A DNA stretch of 50,000 bases from Neocallimastix lanati (nom. inval.) (GCA_016946835.1 JACVTC010000027.1:910001-960000), one strand, 5' to 3'; counted from the first letter of the stretch, positions 8,636 through 19,801 are shown. The notes: generated from the sequence alone by a model not told the origin. Numbers and translations: made by a program.

Positions 8636-9844
8636 ATGTACAATAGATTAATTTTAGCTCTTTTAATTAGTTTTTTAGTTTCTCAAACATATGGTATGCC
8701 ATGTTGGGGATGGAATACTGGAAATAATTGGGGATGGAATAACTGGGGTTGGAACAAATGGAATTGGAATACTTGGAATACTCCAAGTACTCCCGTAGTT
8801 CCAAAACCAACCACAACTATATCAACCACAACTATACCAACCACAACTATTCCAAAGCCAACTATTATAATTCCAGATTGTTCAAAACCTGCAAACAAAC
8901 ATTTACCAGAATGTGCTCCAGACTGTTCCAGACCAGAAAACAAGAAATTACCAGAATGTGCTATTGATTGTTCTAAACCAGAAAATAAAAAGTTACCAGA
9001 ATGCGTTATCGACTGCTCCAAACCAGAAAACAAGGGTCTTGAAGAATGTGCTATTGATTGTACTAAACCAGAAAACAAGGATCTTGAAGAATGTGCTATT
9101 GATTGTACTAAACCAGAAAATAAAAAATTACCAGAATGTGCTATTGATTGTACTAAACCAGAAAACAAGGATCTTGAAGAATGTGCTATTGATTGTACTA
9201 AACCAGAAAATAAAAAATTACCAGAATGTGCTATTGATTGTACTAAACTAGAAAATAAAAAATTACCAGAATGTGCTATTGATTGTACTAAACCAGAAAA
9301 CAAGGATCTTGAAGAATGTGCTCCAGATTGTTCCAAACCAGAAAATAAGAAATTACCAGAATGTGCTATTGATTGTTCTAAATCAGAAAATAAGGACTTT
9401 GAAGAATGCAAAGAGGATGATAAAGAAGAAGAACCAAATTGTGATTTAGAAGAAAATAAAGATCTTCCAGAATGTAATAATGACAGTGATGTTGAAAATG
9501 ATGAAGAAGATGATGAAAGCACTGTTGTTGTTGATGAAGAAAATGAAAATGTTGGAGATGAAGATGAGAATAGTGATATTGAAGCTGAAGAAGAAGAAGA
9601 TCTTAAAGAAGAAAATGAAAATGTTGGAGATGAAGATGAGAACAGTGATATTGAAGATGAAGAGGAAGAAGATCTTGTAGAAGCTAAGATGATTCTTAAA
9701 GAAGCTAAAGAAATGCTTAAAGAAATGAAAAGTGAACATAGAAATAAATACTAATTTTATCTTTTTTTTTTTTTTTAAATTTTAATACTTTTTTTTTCAT
9801 TTTAATTAAATATCTTTTTAAAAAAATATAAATAAATATTTATT
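8530..9844. repeat. Inverted repeats flanking the 8636-9754 gene
   Basis: In the 5' leader, AATAAATATTTATTTATATT followed by TTAAAAAAAT lies at about 8537-8566. After the stop codon, TTTTTAAAAAAATATAAATA followed by AATATTTATT ends at 9844 and is close to its reverse complement. Comparable pairs flank the genes at 3303-5216 (3211-3232 and 5353-5376), 12933-14069 and 19802-20854. The perfect palindrome AATAAATATTTATT recurs after the stop codons at 9831, 10673, 14139 and 16732. AT-richness makes chance matches likelier, but position and length are consistent. Confidence 0.55.
8636..9754 (+). CDS. Secreted Trp-rich C-x10-C repeat protein (372 aa)
   Basis: Plus-strand family member with intact architecture: signal peptide (about residues 1-20, ending SQTYG), Trp/Asn-rich segment with GWNTGNNWGWNNWGWN, a linker with repeated T-T-[IP]-P-T-T-T, 12 full 15-residue units of consensus DC[ST]KPENK-[KD]-L-[PE]-ECAI, a degenerate 13th unit (CDLEENKDLPEC), an acidic region and the C-terminal helix ending RNKY. 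Units alternate between KLPEC and DLEEC types. The acidic region carries an internal duplication of ENENVGDEDENSDIE, unique among the copies. The reading frame is open back to 8603, but there is no ATG before 8636, and 8636 aligns with the starts of the other genes. Secretion is a sequence-based prediction; function is unknown. Confidence 0.9.
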   Translation: MYNRLILALLISFLVSQTYGMPCWGWNTGNNWGWNNWGWNKWNWNTWNTPSTPVVPKPTTTISTTTIPTTTIPKPTIIIPDCSKPANKHLPECAPDCSRPENKKLPECAIDCSKPENKKLPECVIDCSKPENKGLEECAIDCTKPENKDLEECAIDCTKPENKKLPECAIDCTKPENKDLEECAIDCTKPENKKLPECAIDCTKLENKKLPECAIDCTKPENKDLEECAPDCSKPENKKLPECAIDCSKSENKDFEECKEDDKEEEPNCDLEENKDLPECNNDSDVENDEEDDESTVVVDEENENVGDEDENSDIEAEEEEDLKEENENVGDEDENSDIEDEEEEDLVEAKMILKEAKEMLKEMKSEHRNKY

Positions 9845-10133
9845 ACTAATAAAACTTTTATTAAAAAAAATGAAAATTATTTAATATAAGAAATAATAAT
9901 AATGTATAATATGTATATAAAATTTTAAAATTAATAAAAATAAATTAAATATGTATATAAAATTTAAAAATTAATAAATATAAAAATAAATCAAATATAA
10001 ATATAAATAAAATTATATATTATTATAATGTAAACAACAAATTTTTACAGATTCTGAAAGAAAATTTAAATATAAATAAAAAAGGGTTAAATATTACATT
10101 TAATTGCTTATAAATAACATTTTTATATATTAT

Positions 10134-10594
10134 AACTATTGTAACCAGATTGTTCAAAACTTTCGAACAAATATTTACCAGAATGTGTTCCAAACTGCTC
10201 CAAAGCAGAAAACAAGAAATTACAAGAATGCGTTATCGACTGCTCCAAAGCAGAAAACAAGGATCATGAAAAATGTGCTATTGATTGTTTCAAATCAAAA
10301 AATAAGGACTTTGAAGAATGCAACAAGGTTGATAAAGAAGAAGAACCAAATTGTGATTTAGAAGATAATAAAGATCTTCCAGAATGTAATAATGACAGTG
10401 ATGCTGAAAATGGTGAAGAAGATGATGAAAGTACTATTGTTGTTGAAGAAGAAAATGAAAATGTTGGAGATAAAGATCAGAATAGTAATATTGAAGATTA
10501 AGAAGAAGAAGATCTTGAAGAAGCTAAGATGTTTCTTAAAGAAGCTAAAGAAATGATTAAAGAAATGAAAAGTGAATATAGAAATAAATATTAA
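10134..10594 (+). pseudogene. 5'-truncated family copy with an internal stop
   Basis: A remnant lacking promoter, start codon, signal peptide and Trp-rich part. Homology begins at the end of the Pro/Thr linker. In frame from 10148 it reads about four units (DCSKLSNKYLPEC, NCSKAENKKLQEC, DCSKAENKDHEKC, DCFKSKNKDFEEC), the CDLEDNKDLPEC unit and the acidic region. TAA at 10499-10501 then interrupts it where relatives have Glu or Ala. The C-terminal helix follows in the same frame to TAA at 10592-10594. Many substitutions are non-conservative (Pro to Ala, Leu to His), as expected after loss of constraint. Sequence before the break (TTAAATATTACATTTAATTG) resembles the 3' flank of other copies, so a deletion joined one copy's 3' flank to the repeats of another. 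Confidence 0.88.
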
Positions 10595-10858
10595 TTTTTT
10601 CTATATTTTTTAAATTTTAATATTTTTTTTTTCCATTTTAATTAAATACCTTTTTTTTTTAAAAAAAATATAAATAAATATTTATTATTAATAAAACTTT
10701 TATATGAACATAATGAAAATTATTCAATATAACAAATAATAAAATGAATAATATGTATATAAAATTTTAAAATTAACCAAAGTGAAAAAATGCTTACTAA
10801 ACAAAAAAAAAATGTTAAATAAAAAAAAAAAAAAGGCTAAATATTACATTTATTTGTT

Positions 10859-11709
10859 CATAAATAACATTTTTATATATTTTAAATTTTATGTAAAATA
10901 AAGAATATATTATCATTTACTTTTTTATAGTTTTAAATAATTTTTTTTCCTTTTGACGGTTTATATTATAATTAAGATAAAATAATACTTGAGATAAAAT
11001 ATTTAATCCATAATTTTAGAGATAAAATTTTTAATGTATATAATTTATTCAGAGTGTTATTATGGTAACAATAAAATATTTATAAATTTGTATCATATTT
11101 AATTTATATATATGTGTATAAATATATAATTAAAAAATTAAACATTATTTAATTATCAATAAAATATAAAATCAATATTCTCCTATTTTCCTATTTTCCT
11201 TTTTTTTTTGTTATTTTTTTTTTTTTTTATTTACAAAAATAAATGTATAAAAAAAAATTAATTTTACATACTATAAAAATTAGCATAAATAACATTTTTA
11301 TATATTTTAAATTTTATGTAAAATAAAGAATATATTATCATTTACTTTTTTATAGTTTTAAATAATTTTTTTTTTTCCTTTTGACGGTTTATATTATAAT
11401 TAAGATAAAATAATACTTGAGATAAAATATTTAATCCATAATTTTAGAGATAAAATTTTTAATGTATATAATTTATTCAGAGTGTTATTATGGTAACAAT
11501 AAAATATTTATAAATTTGTATCATATTTAATTTATATATATGTGTATAAATATATAATTAAAAAATTAAACATTATTTAATTATCAATAAAATATAAAAT
11601 CAATATTCTCCTATTTTCCTATGTTCCGTTTTTTTTTGTTATTTTTTTTTTTTTTTATTTACAAAAATAAATGTATAAAAAAAAATTAATTTTACATACT
11701 ATAAAAATT
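10859..11709. repeat. Tandem duplication, 425 bp, two copies
   Basis: CATAAATAACATTTTTATAT begins at 10859 and again at 11284. The following ~420 bases match almost exactly, through GACGGTTTATATTATAATTA, CAGAGTGTTATTATGGTAAC and CTCCTATTTTCCTAT to ACTATAAAAATTAGCATA. Differences are few (ATTTTCC against ATGTTCC, T-run lengths), so the event is recent. It lies in the spacer between family copies and contains no gene. Confidence 0.95.
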
Positions 11710-11880
11710 AGCATATACAATTAATTATATATAACATAATAATTAACAGTTCAATATAAATAAACAATATTTTAATATTTAAATATTTTATTTTTTTTAA
11801 TACTTTTCGTAAAAAATTATTTTTTTATTTTTTTTTTTTTTAATTTTTAATGATATATTTTATTAATTTCATTAAAAAAA

Positions 11881-11911
<31 letters not shown>

Positions 11912-12059
11912 AAGAATCAATTAATATTAATAGTTAATTTCATTAAAAAAAAATAATTAAATATAAATATAAATAAAAGAATCAATTAGTATTAATAATT
12001 AATAAAATTTTTAATAAATTTAAAGTTTAATATTAACCGTTAAAAATTTTTAATTTTAA

Positions 12060-12932
12060 TTATTTTAATAAAAATGATATAAAAAAAATTGAAGCTCCAG
12101 ATTTATATTTATTATTTATATATTTAAAGATAATAAATATTAAGGTTTATTCATTTATATTATGATAAATTAAAAACAATTTAAAATAATATAAAATGTA
12201 TAGTTTTTAAAATTAGTAAAATTTATAATATTTTTATTAATATTTTTATTTATATTTATATTAATATTTATATTTATGTTTATATTTATATTTATATTTA
12301 ATTTATATTTATATCAACATTAACGTTATATTTATTTTTATGTTTATTTAATTTATATTTATAAGAAGTTTTCAAAAATTATATACTAATATTTGTACTA
12401 CATTTATATTCAATAAATTTTAATTTATTGAAAATTTTTAAATTTTATTTTATTTAATTTTGAATATATTTAATAAATATAAAAATTAAATATTAATTTT
12501 TTTTTTTTTTATAATTGATAAAAAATTAAATATTATGTTTTTCTTTTACAAATAAAAATTATATAATTATTTATTATTTATATTTAAAAATAATAGTTTT
12601 GAAAAAATATATAAATAGTACTAATTTTTCTTTTTGTTTCAATTTTTCATTAATTATAAAAATAATTTTCCTTTCAATAAAACAAATTAACAGTAATAGA
12701 AATTGATACAATATTAATTATAATTTTTGAAAAATTATTGAAATATATTTATTAGTTAGTTTATAAATTAAATATATTTCATTAATATTATTTATTAGAA
12801 ATTTTAAATTTATTTAAAATAAACTTTAAAAATAAATATTTAATAATATTTTAAAAAAATAAATTACTTGTAAATAATATAATTTAATTTTATTATTTGA
12901 AAAAAAAAAATTTTTATTTTATATTTGGGGAC
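12060..12932 (+). promoter_or_regulatory. Conserved upstream block and leader of the 12933 gene
   Basis: Collinear with 7740-8635. TATATAAATAG lies at 12608-12618, 325 bp before the start. The inverted repeat is GAAATATATTT at 12740-12750 and AAATATATTTC at 12770-12780. The leader palindrome is partly altered here (AAATAAATATTTAATAATA). CATTAATTATAAAAATAATT and CAATAAAACAAATTAACAGT are nearly identical to the 8636 copy. Confidence 0.58.
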
Positions 12933-14069
12933 ATGTACAACAGATTAATTTTAGCTATTTTAATTAGTTTCTTAGTTTCTCAAACATATAGTATGCCATG
13001 TTGGGGATGGAATACTGGAAATAATTGGGGATGGAATAACTGGGGTTGGAACAAATGGAATTGGAATATTTGGAATACTCCAAGTACTCCTGTAGTTCCA
13101 AAACCAACCACAACTATACCAACCACAACTATACCAACCACAACTATTCCAAAGCCAACTATTATAATTCCAGATTGTTCAAAACCTGCAAACAAACATT
13201 TACCAGAATGTGCTCCAGACTGTTCCAGACCAGAAAACCAGAAATTACCAGAATGTGCTATTGATTGTTCTAAACCAGAAAACAAAAAATTACCAAAATG
13301 TACTATTGATTGTACTAAACCAGAAAACAAGGATCTTGAAGAATGTGCTATTGATTGTACTAAACCAGAAAACAAGGATCTTGAAGAATGTGCTATTGAT
13401 TGTACTAAACCAGAAAACAAGGATCTTGAAGAATGTGCTATTGATTGTACTAAACCAGAAAACAAGGATCTTGAAGAATGTACTATTGATTGTACTAAAC
13501 CAGAAAACAAGGATCTTGAAGAATGTGATATTGATTGTACTAAACCAGAAAATAAAAAATTACCAGAATGTGCTATTGATTGTACTAAACCAGAAAATAA
13601 GAAATTACCAGATTGTGCTATTGATTGTTCCAAACAAGAAAACAAGGATCATGAAGAATGTGCTATCGATTGTACTAAACTAGAAAACAAAGGTCATGAA
13701 GAATGTACTATTGATTGTTCTAAACCAGAAAACAAGAAATTACCAGAATGTGCTATTGATTGTTCTAAATCAGAAAATAAGGACTTTGAAGAATGCAAAG
13801 AGGATGATAAAGAAGAAGGACCAAATTGTGATTTAGAAGAAAATAAAGATCTTCCAGAATGTAATAATGACAGTGATGTTGAAAATGATGAAGAAGATGA
13901 TGAAAGCACTGTTGTTGTTGAAGAAGAAAATGAAAATGTTGGAGATGAAGATGAGAATAGTGATATTGAAGCTGAAGAAGAAGAAGATCTTGAAGAAGCT
14001 AAGATGATTCTTAAAGAAGCTAAAGAAATGCTTAAAGAAATGAAAAGTGAACATAGAAATAAATACTAA
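12933..14069 (+). CDS. Secreted Trp-rich C-x10-C repeat protein (378 aa)
   Basis: Intact paralogue of the 8636 gene and nearly identical to it in the N-terminal 70 residues and the C-terminal tail. It has a signal peptide ending SQTYS, a Trp/Asn-rich segment, a linker with three TTTIP units, and 14 full 15-residue repeats plus the degenerate CDLEENKDLPEC unit. Five consecutive DCTKPENKDLEEC units (about 13307-13530) look recently amplified. Two units carry HEEC instead of LEEC and one ends LPDC; all repeat cysteines are kept. The acidic region lacks the internal duplication of the 8636 copy, and the helix ends RNKY. The start ATG is 12933-12935; upstream in-frame codons contain no ATG. The start codon lies 4297 bp after that of the previous gene, in line with segmental duplication. 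Confidence 0.9.
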   Translation: MYNRLILAILISFLVSQTYSMPCWGWNTGNNWGWNNWGWNKWNWNIWNTPSTPVVPKPTTTIPTTTIPTTTIPKPTIIIPDCSKPANKHLPECAPDCSRPENQKLPECAIDCSKPENKKLPKCTIDCTKPENKDLEECAIDCTKPENKDLEECAIDCTKPENKDLEECAIDCTKPENKDLEECTIDCTKPENKDLEECDIDCTKPENKKLPECAIDCTKPENKKLPDCAIDCSKQENKDHEECAIDCTKLENKGHEECTIDCSKPENKKLPECAIDCSKSENKDFEECKEDDKEEGPNCDLEENKDLPECNNDSDVENDEEDDESTVVVEEENENVGDEDENSDIEAEEEEDLEEAKMILKEAKEMLKEMKSEHRNKY

Positions 14070-14735
14070 TTTTATCTTTTTTTTTAAGTTTTAATATTTT
14101 TTTTCCATTTTAATTAGATATCTTTTTAAAAAAATATAAATAAATATTTATTATTAATAAAACTTTTATGTGAACAGAATGAAATTTATTCAATATAACA
14201 AATAATAAAATGAATAATATGTATATAAAATTTTAAAATTAACAAATAATAAAATGTATAATATGTATATAAAATTTTAAAATTAACAAATAATAAAATG
14301 TATAATATGTATATAAAATTTTAAAATTAACCAAAGTGAAAAAATGCTTACTAAATAAATAAAAAAAAGATTAAATATTATATTTACTTGCTTATAAATA
14401 ACATTTATATAAATTTTAATTTTTATGTAAAATAAAGAATATATAATCTTTTAATTTTTTATAGTTTTAAATAAAAATTTTTTTCTTTTGATAGTTTATA
14501 TTTTTAATTATGATAAAATAATACTTCAAATAAAATTTTTAATATATTATTTTAGAGATAAAATTTTTAATGTATTATTTTACTGATAAAATTTATTTTA
14601 AATTAAAAATTTATATTTTTCATTAATTTAATTAAAAAAATAGTTTTTACATATATAATCAATATGATAAATCATTATATAATCGTTATATTAATATATT
14701 TTTATATAATAATTTATAATAATATATATCAATAA

Positions 14736-14801
14736 ACTTTTTGATTTGGAACAAGAAGGAACATATTCAGTTAAGAATTTGATTTCTGGTTTTGAATAAT
14801 A
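14736..14801 (-). pseudogene. Micro-relic of the 15-residue repeat, inverted
   Basis: Minus-strand translation reads YSKPEIKFLTEYVPSCSKSK, matching one and a half units of the family consensus (C-S-K-P-E-N-K-x-L-P-E-C-x-P-D-C-S-K) with two cysteines changed to Tyr. DNA such as TTCAAAACCAGAAA and TTGTTCCAAATC aligns with the intact repeats. It lies directly left of the inverted element at 14840-15060, so it may mark the edge of an old inversion. No other part of a gene is recognisable around it. Confidence 0.7.
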
Positions 14802-14839
14802 TAGAATGATAATAATTAGTATTGGATTTATAATAGTAG

Positions 14840-15060
14840 TTAAAATATTATTATTGCATTTTATTATTCTTATTACTCTTATTACTCTTATTATTTCTAT
14901 TATTTATTCTTTATTCTACATGGCTTATTAAAATTTTGAACTATAATAAAAGTATTTATAATTAAAAAAATATTTTTTTTATTTTCTCTAAAAGAATTAT
15001 TAAATTTTATTTTATTTTATTTTATTTTATTTTTTATTTAATTATATAATATTTTTAATG
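14840..15060. repeat. Dispersed ~220-bp element, copy 2
   Basis: Reverse complement of 6540-6765. It contains TTATTCTTATTACTCTTATT, TTCTACATGGCTTATTA and TTTTCTCTAAAAGAATTATT. In this copy it is followed by GTTTTATATATCTAA in the same orientation as after 6770. No open reading frame. It could be a small non-autonomous element or a locally inverted spacer segment. Confidence 0.7.
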
Positions 15061-15539
15061 TTTTATATATCTAATAAAATCTACTTTTGAATTTATTTTT
15101 TTTTTTAAAATAAGAAAAATATATATATCAATATTTAATGTTTTATATATCTAAAGAAATTTGCTTTTGTATTTTTTATTTTTTATCATAATAATATTAC
15201 TATTTATATACTATCTTTTCTTTCAATAATTTTTATATATAATTTATTCATAGTTCTAATATAATATTTAATTATAATTTTATATCATATTTAATAAATA
15301 TAATTTTTTTTTTCTATCATATTTAATAAATATAAAAATTTATATATATATAATATATAAATATATATATAAAATTAAACATTATTTAATTAAAATACAT
15401 AATTATCAATAAAATATAAAATCAATATTTTCCTATTTTCCAATTTTCCAATTTTCCGTTTTTTTTCTTTTTTTCTTTTTTTCTTTTTTATTTTTTTTAT
15501 ATAAAAAAATAAATGCATAAAAAAAAAAAAAATTAATTT

Positions 15540-16165
15540 TACATACTAAAAAAATTAGCATATACCTTTAATGATATATAACATGATAATTAACAGTTCA
15601 ATATAAATAAAAAATATTTTAATATATAAATATTTTACTATTTTTTAATATTTTTCATATAAAAATTATATTTTTTATTTTTTTTTAATTTTTAATGATA
15701 TATTTTATTAATTTCATTAAAAAAAAAAAAAAAAATAAATAAAAGAATCCATTAATATTAATAATTATTAAATTTTTTTTAACTGTTAATATTAAACTTT
15801 AAATTATTAGATATTTTAATTTTAATTATTAAAATAAAAATGATATAAAAAAATTGAAGCTCCAGATTTATATTTATTGCTTATATATTTAAAGATAAAA
15901 ATATTAAGGTTTATTCATTTATATTATGATAAATTAACAATTTAAAATAATAAAAAATGTATAGTTTTTAAAATTAGTTCTTAAAAATTATAATAGTTCT
16001 TAAAATTTATAATAATATTTTTATTAATATTTTATTTATATTTATATTAATATTAATATTTATGTTTATATTTATGTTTATATTTAATTTATATTTATAT
16101 TTATATCAACATTAATGTTTATGGTCTTATTTATTTTTATGTTTATTTAATTTATATTTATATAT
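15540..16165 (+). other. Family upstream block fused to a truncated gene
   Basis: Matches the distal upstream block of intact copies (GATATAAAAAAATTGAAGCT at about 15841, then TTAAGGTTTATTCATTTATA and ATATCAACATTAATGTTTAT). It breaks off near 16150, at the position equivalent to about 8060, and joins directly to repeat-coding sequence. The stretch that would hold the TATATAAATAG box, the dyad, the leader and the gene's 5' end (about 0.8 kb in the 8636 copy) is missing. Confidence 0.75.
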
Positions 16166-16167
16166 TT

Positions 16168-16659
16168 GATTGTTCCAAACCAGAAAACAAGGATCTTGAA
16201 GAATGTGCTCCAGATTGTTCCAAACCAGAAAACAAAAAATTACAAGAATGTGCTCCAGATTGTTCCAAACCAGAAAATAAGAAATTACCAGAATGTGCTA
16301 TTGATTGCTCCAAACCAGAAAATAAGAAATTACCAGAATGTGCTATTGATTGTTCTAAATCAGAAAATAAGGACTTTGAAGAATGCAAAGAGGATGATAA
16401 AGAAGAAGAACCAAATTGTGATTTAGAAGAAAATAAAGATCTTCCAGAATGTAATAATGACAGTGATGTTGAAAATGATGAAGAAGATGATGAAAGCACT
16501 GTTGTTGTTGAAGAAGAAAATGAAAATGTTGGAGATGAAGATGAGAATAGTGATATTGAAGCTGAAGAAGAAGAAGATCTTGTAGAAGCTAAGATGATTC
16601 TTAAAGAAGCTAAAGAAATGCTTAAAGAAATGAAAAGTGAACACAGAAATAAATACTAG
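16168..16659 (+). pseudogene. 5'-deleted family copy with an intact remaining frame
   Basis: In frame from 16168 to TAG at 16657-16659 (163 codons): five 15-residue units, the degenerate unit, the acidic region and the C-terminal helix ending RNKY, without a single stop or frameshift. It has no start ATG in frame before the repeats, no signal peptide and no Trp-rich part. The intact tail (DNA nearly identical to the 8636 copy) means the deletion is recent or the tail has been homogenised by gene conversion. The stop is TAG rather than TAA as in the relatives. It is very unlikely to make a secreted product. Confidence 0.88.
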
Positions 16660-17024
16660 TTTATTTCTTTTTTTTAAAGTTTAATATTTTTTTCCATTTT
16701 AATTAGGTATCTTTTTTTTTAAAAAAATATAAATAAATATTTATTATTAATAAAACTTTTATGTGAACAAAATGAAGATTATTCAATATAACAGATAATA
16801 AAATGAATAATATGTATATAAAATTTTAAAATTAACAAATAATAAAATGTATAATATGTATATAAAATTTTAAAAATTAACCAAAGTGAAAAAATATTTA
16901 ATAAATTAAAAAAAGCTAAATATTACATTTAATTGCTAATAAATAACGTTCATATAAATTTTAATTTTTATGTAAAATAAAGAATATATTATCATTTACT
17001 TTTTTATAATAGTAGTTAAAATAT

Positions 17025-17240
17025 CATTATTGCTTTTATTATTCTTATTACTCTTATTTTTCTTCTTATTATTATAATTTCTATTTCTATTATTTCTATT
17101 ATTATTATTTTTATTTTTTCTCCTACATGGCTTTTTGAAAGTTTGAACTACAATTAAAGTATTTATAATAAAAAAACCTTTTTTTTTATTTTCACTAAAA
17201 GAATTATTATTTTTTTTAATTATATATTAATATACAATGT
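17025..17240. repeat. Dispersed ~220-bp element, copy 3 (diverged)
   Basis: Same orientation as 14840-15060, starting TAATAGTAGTTAAAATATCA, with CTCCTACATGGCTTTTTGAA and GAACTACAATTAAAGTATTT inside. It carries a longer pyrimidine-rich stretch (TTTCTATTTCTATTATTTCT). Left-hand flanking sequence differs from copy 2, which favours separate insertion or rearrangement. Confidence 0.65.
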
Positions 17241-17259
17241 TTAAATTATCTAAAGAAAT

Positions 17260-17758
17260 TTGCTTTTATATATATATATATATATAAAGAAAAAGAAAAA
17301 GTAAATCTATTTCTATTAATTTTTTCTTTCTTTTATTTTTTTTATTTTCAGTACAAAAAAAATTTATTACTATTTATATACTTTCTTTTTATCATATTAC
17401 TCTATTTATATATTTTCTTTTCTATCAATAATTTTTATATATATAATTTATTCAGAGTGCTATTATAGTAACAATAAAATATTTAAATATAAATTTTTAA
17501 TTTGCTTCTATTTTAATAATTGAAAAAAAATATCAGAAAGTATTTTAATTTGCTTCTATATTAATATTAATTTTACTTTTGTGTCTAAATATATTTAAAT
17601 GATAAAATAACAATTTTTAATATTTATTTATCATTTTATTTTATTTTTTAATTTATATATATATATATATATTATTTTTTATTTTATTTTATTGTATTTT
17701 TTTTAATTTTTTTTTTTTTGTTTTATTTTATTTTTTTTTTTTAATTTTTTTTTTAGTT

Positions 17759-17794
<36 letters not shown>

Positions 17795-18275
17795 TTTTTA
17801 TTATTTTTTAAAATTTTTAGAAATCTTAAATATAAGAGGCAATTATTTATTAAATTATAATATCACATAAAAAAAAAGTATAATTATACCAAATTTTAAT
17901 TATTAAAAAAAATTTAAAAAAAAATATACATTATTTAATTAAAATACTTAATTTTCAATAAAATATAAAATTAATATTTTTTTGCTTTTGCTATTTTCCT
18001 TTTTATTTATTTATTTATTTATATATTTATTTTTTTTATTTACATAAATAAATGTAAATATATATATGTATATATTAATTTTATATACTAAAAAAAATTA
18101 GCATATACAATTAATGTTAAATAACAAAATAATTAACAATTCTTATTTACTTCAAGGAACATTTAGTAAATATTAAAAAAAGTTATGCATAAGATAATTT
18201 ATGACAATTTATGTTTATTACATGAATAATTATTATAATATTTAATATAATAATTATTTATTATAAATAATTACA
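17260..18275. other. AT-rich spacer without genes
   Basis: Homopolymers, TATA microsatellites (about 17270-17285, 17655-17672, 17764-17790), (TTTA)n near 18004-18030 and scattered matches to spacers of other family copies. No coding sequence seen. Confidence 0.65.
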
Positions 18276-18741
18276 ATTGCTGCATATTGAATTTAAATAA
18301 TTAATATTTTAATATTTTTCATATAAAAATCTTATTTTTTAATTTTTTATAATTTTTAATTGGAAAAAAAAATATTAATCCGTATATACTAAAAAAATTA
18401 GAATATACAATTAATGTTAAATAACATAATAATTAATAATTGTATTTAAATAATATTTTAATATTTAAAAATTTGACTATTTTCTATTATTTTTCACATA
18501 AAAATTATATTGCTGCATATTGAATTTAAATAATTAATATTTTAATATTTTTCATATAAAAATCTTATTTTTTAATTTTTTATAATTTTTAATTGGAAAA
18601 AAAAAATATTAATCCGTATATACTAAAAAAATTAGAATATACAATTAATGTTAAATAACATAATAATTAATAATTGTATTTAAATAATATTTTAATATTT
18701 AAAAATTTGACTATTTTCTATTATTTTTCATATAAAAATTA
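18276..18741. repeat. Tandem duplication, 233 bp, two copies
   Basis: ATTGCTGCATATTGAATTTA starts at 18276 and at 18509. Both copies run through TTAATCCGTATATACT and TTTGACTATTTTCTATTATT with only isolated differences. It sits at the left edge of the upstream block of the 19802 gene. Non-coding. Confidence 0.93.
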
Positions 18742-18899
18742 TATTTTTTAATTTTTTATAATTTTTAATGATATATTTTATTAATTTCATTAAAAAAAAA
18801 ATTAAAGAATCAATTAATACTATTAATTAACAAATTTTTAATAATTTAAAGTTTAATATTAACCGTTTAAATTTTTAATTTTAATTATTTAAATAAAAA

Positions 18900-19801
18900 T
18901 GATATTAAAAAAAAAGAATCTATGGATTTATATTTTTTGCTTATATGTTTAAAGATAAAAAATATTAAGGTTTATTTATTTATATTATGATAAATTAAAA
19001 ACCATTTAAAATAATAAAAAATGTATAGTTATTAAAGTTAGTTATTAAGATTTATAATATTTTTAATAATATTTTTATATTTATATTAATATTTATATTT
19101 ATGTTTATATTTATATTTATATTTATATTAATATTTATATATATGTTTATGTTTATAATTATGTTTATATTTATTTTTATGTTTTATTTAATTTAAATTT
19201 TCAAAAAGATTTCATAAATTATACATTAAAATTGATTAAATATAAATGTAGTACAAATATTAATTTATTGAAAATTATTTTTAAATTTCATCTTATTTAT
19301 TTAATTGTAAATTTTTATTAATATTTAATTAATATAAAAAATAAACATAAAAAATAAATATTAATTTTTTATCAATTTTATTTAATAATTGATAAAAAAT
19401 TAAATATTATGTTTTTCTTTTACAAATAAAAATTATGTTATTATATATTATTTATATTTAAAAATAATAGTTTTGAAAAAATATATAAAGAGTATTAATT
19501 TTCTTTTTGTTTCATTTTCATTAATTATAAAAATAATTTTCCTTTCAATAAAACAATTTAACAGTAATAGAAATTGATACTATAATAATATAATTTTTGA
19601 AATATTATTGAAATATATTTAGTCAGTTTATAAATCAAATATATTTCATTAATATTATTTATTAGAAATTTTGAATTTATTTAAAAATAAACTTTAAAAA
19701 TAAATATTTATTTATATTTTAAAAAAATAAATTACTTGTAAATAATATAATTTAATATTATTATTTGAAAAAAAAATTTTTTTTTTTTTATATTTGGGGA
19801 C
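18900..19801 (+). promoter_or_regulatory. Conserved upstream block and leader of the 19802 gene
   Basis: Collinear with the other family upstream blocks. The box reads TATATAAAGAG at 19482-19492 (one base different), 320 bp before the start. The dyad is GAAATATATTT at 19610-19620 and AAATATATTTC at 19637-19647; its spacer is 16 nt, against 19 nt in the 8636 and 12933 leaders, while both arms are unchanged. The leader palindrome AAATAAATATTTATTT is near 19700. Confidence 0.58.
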
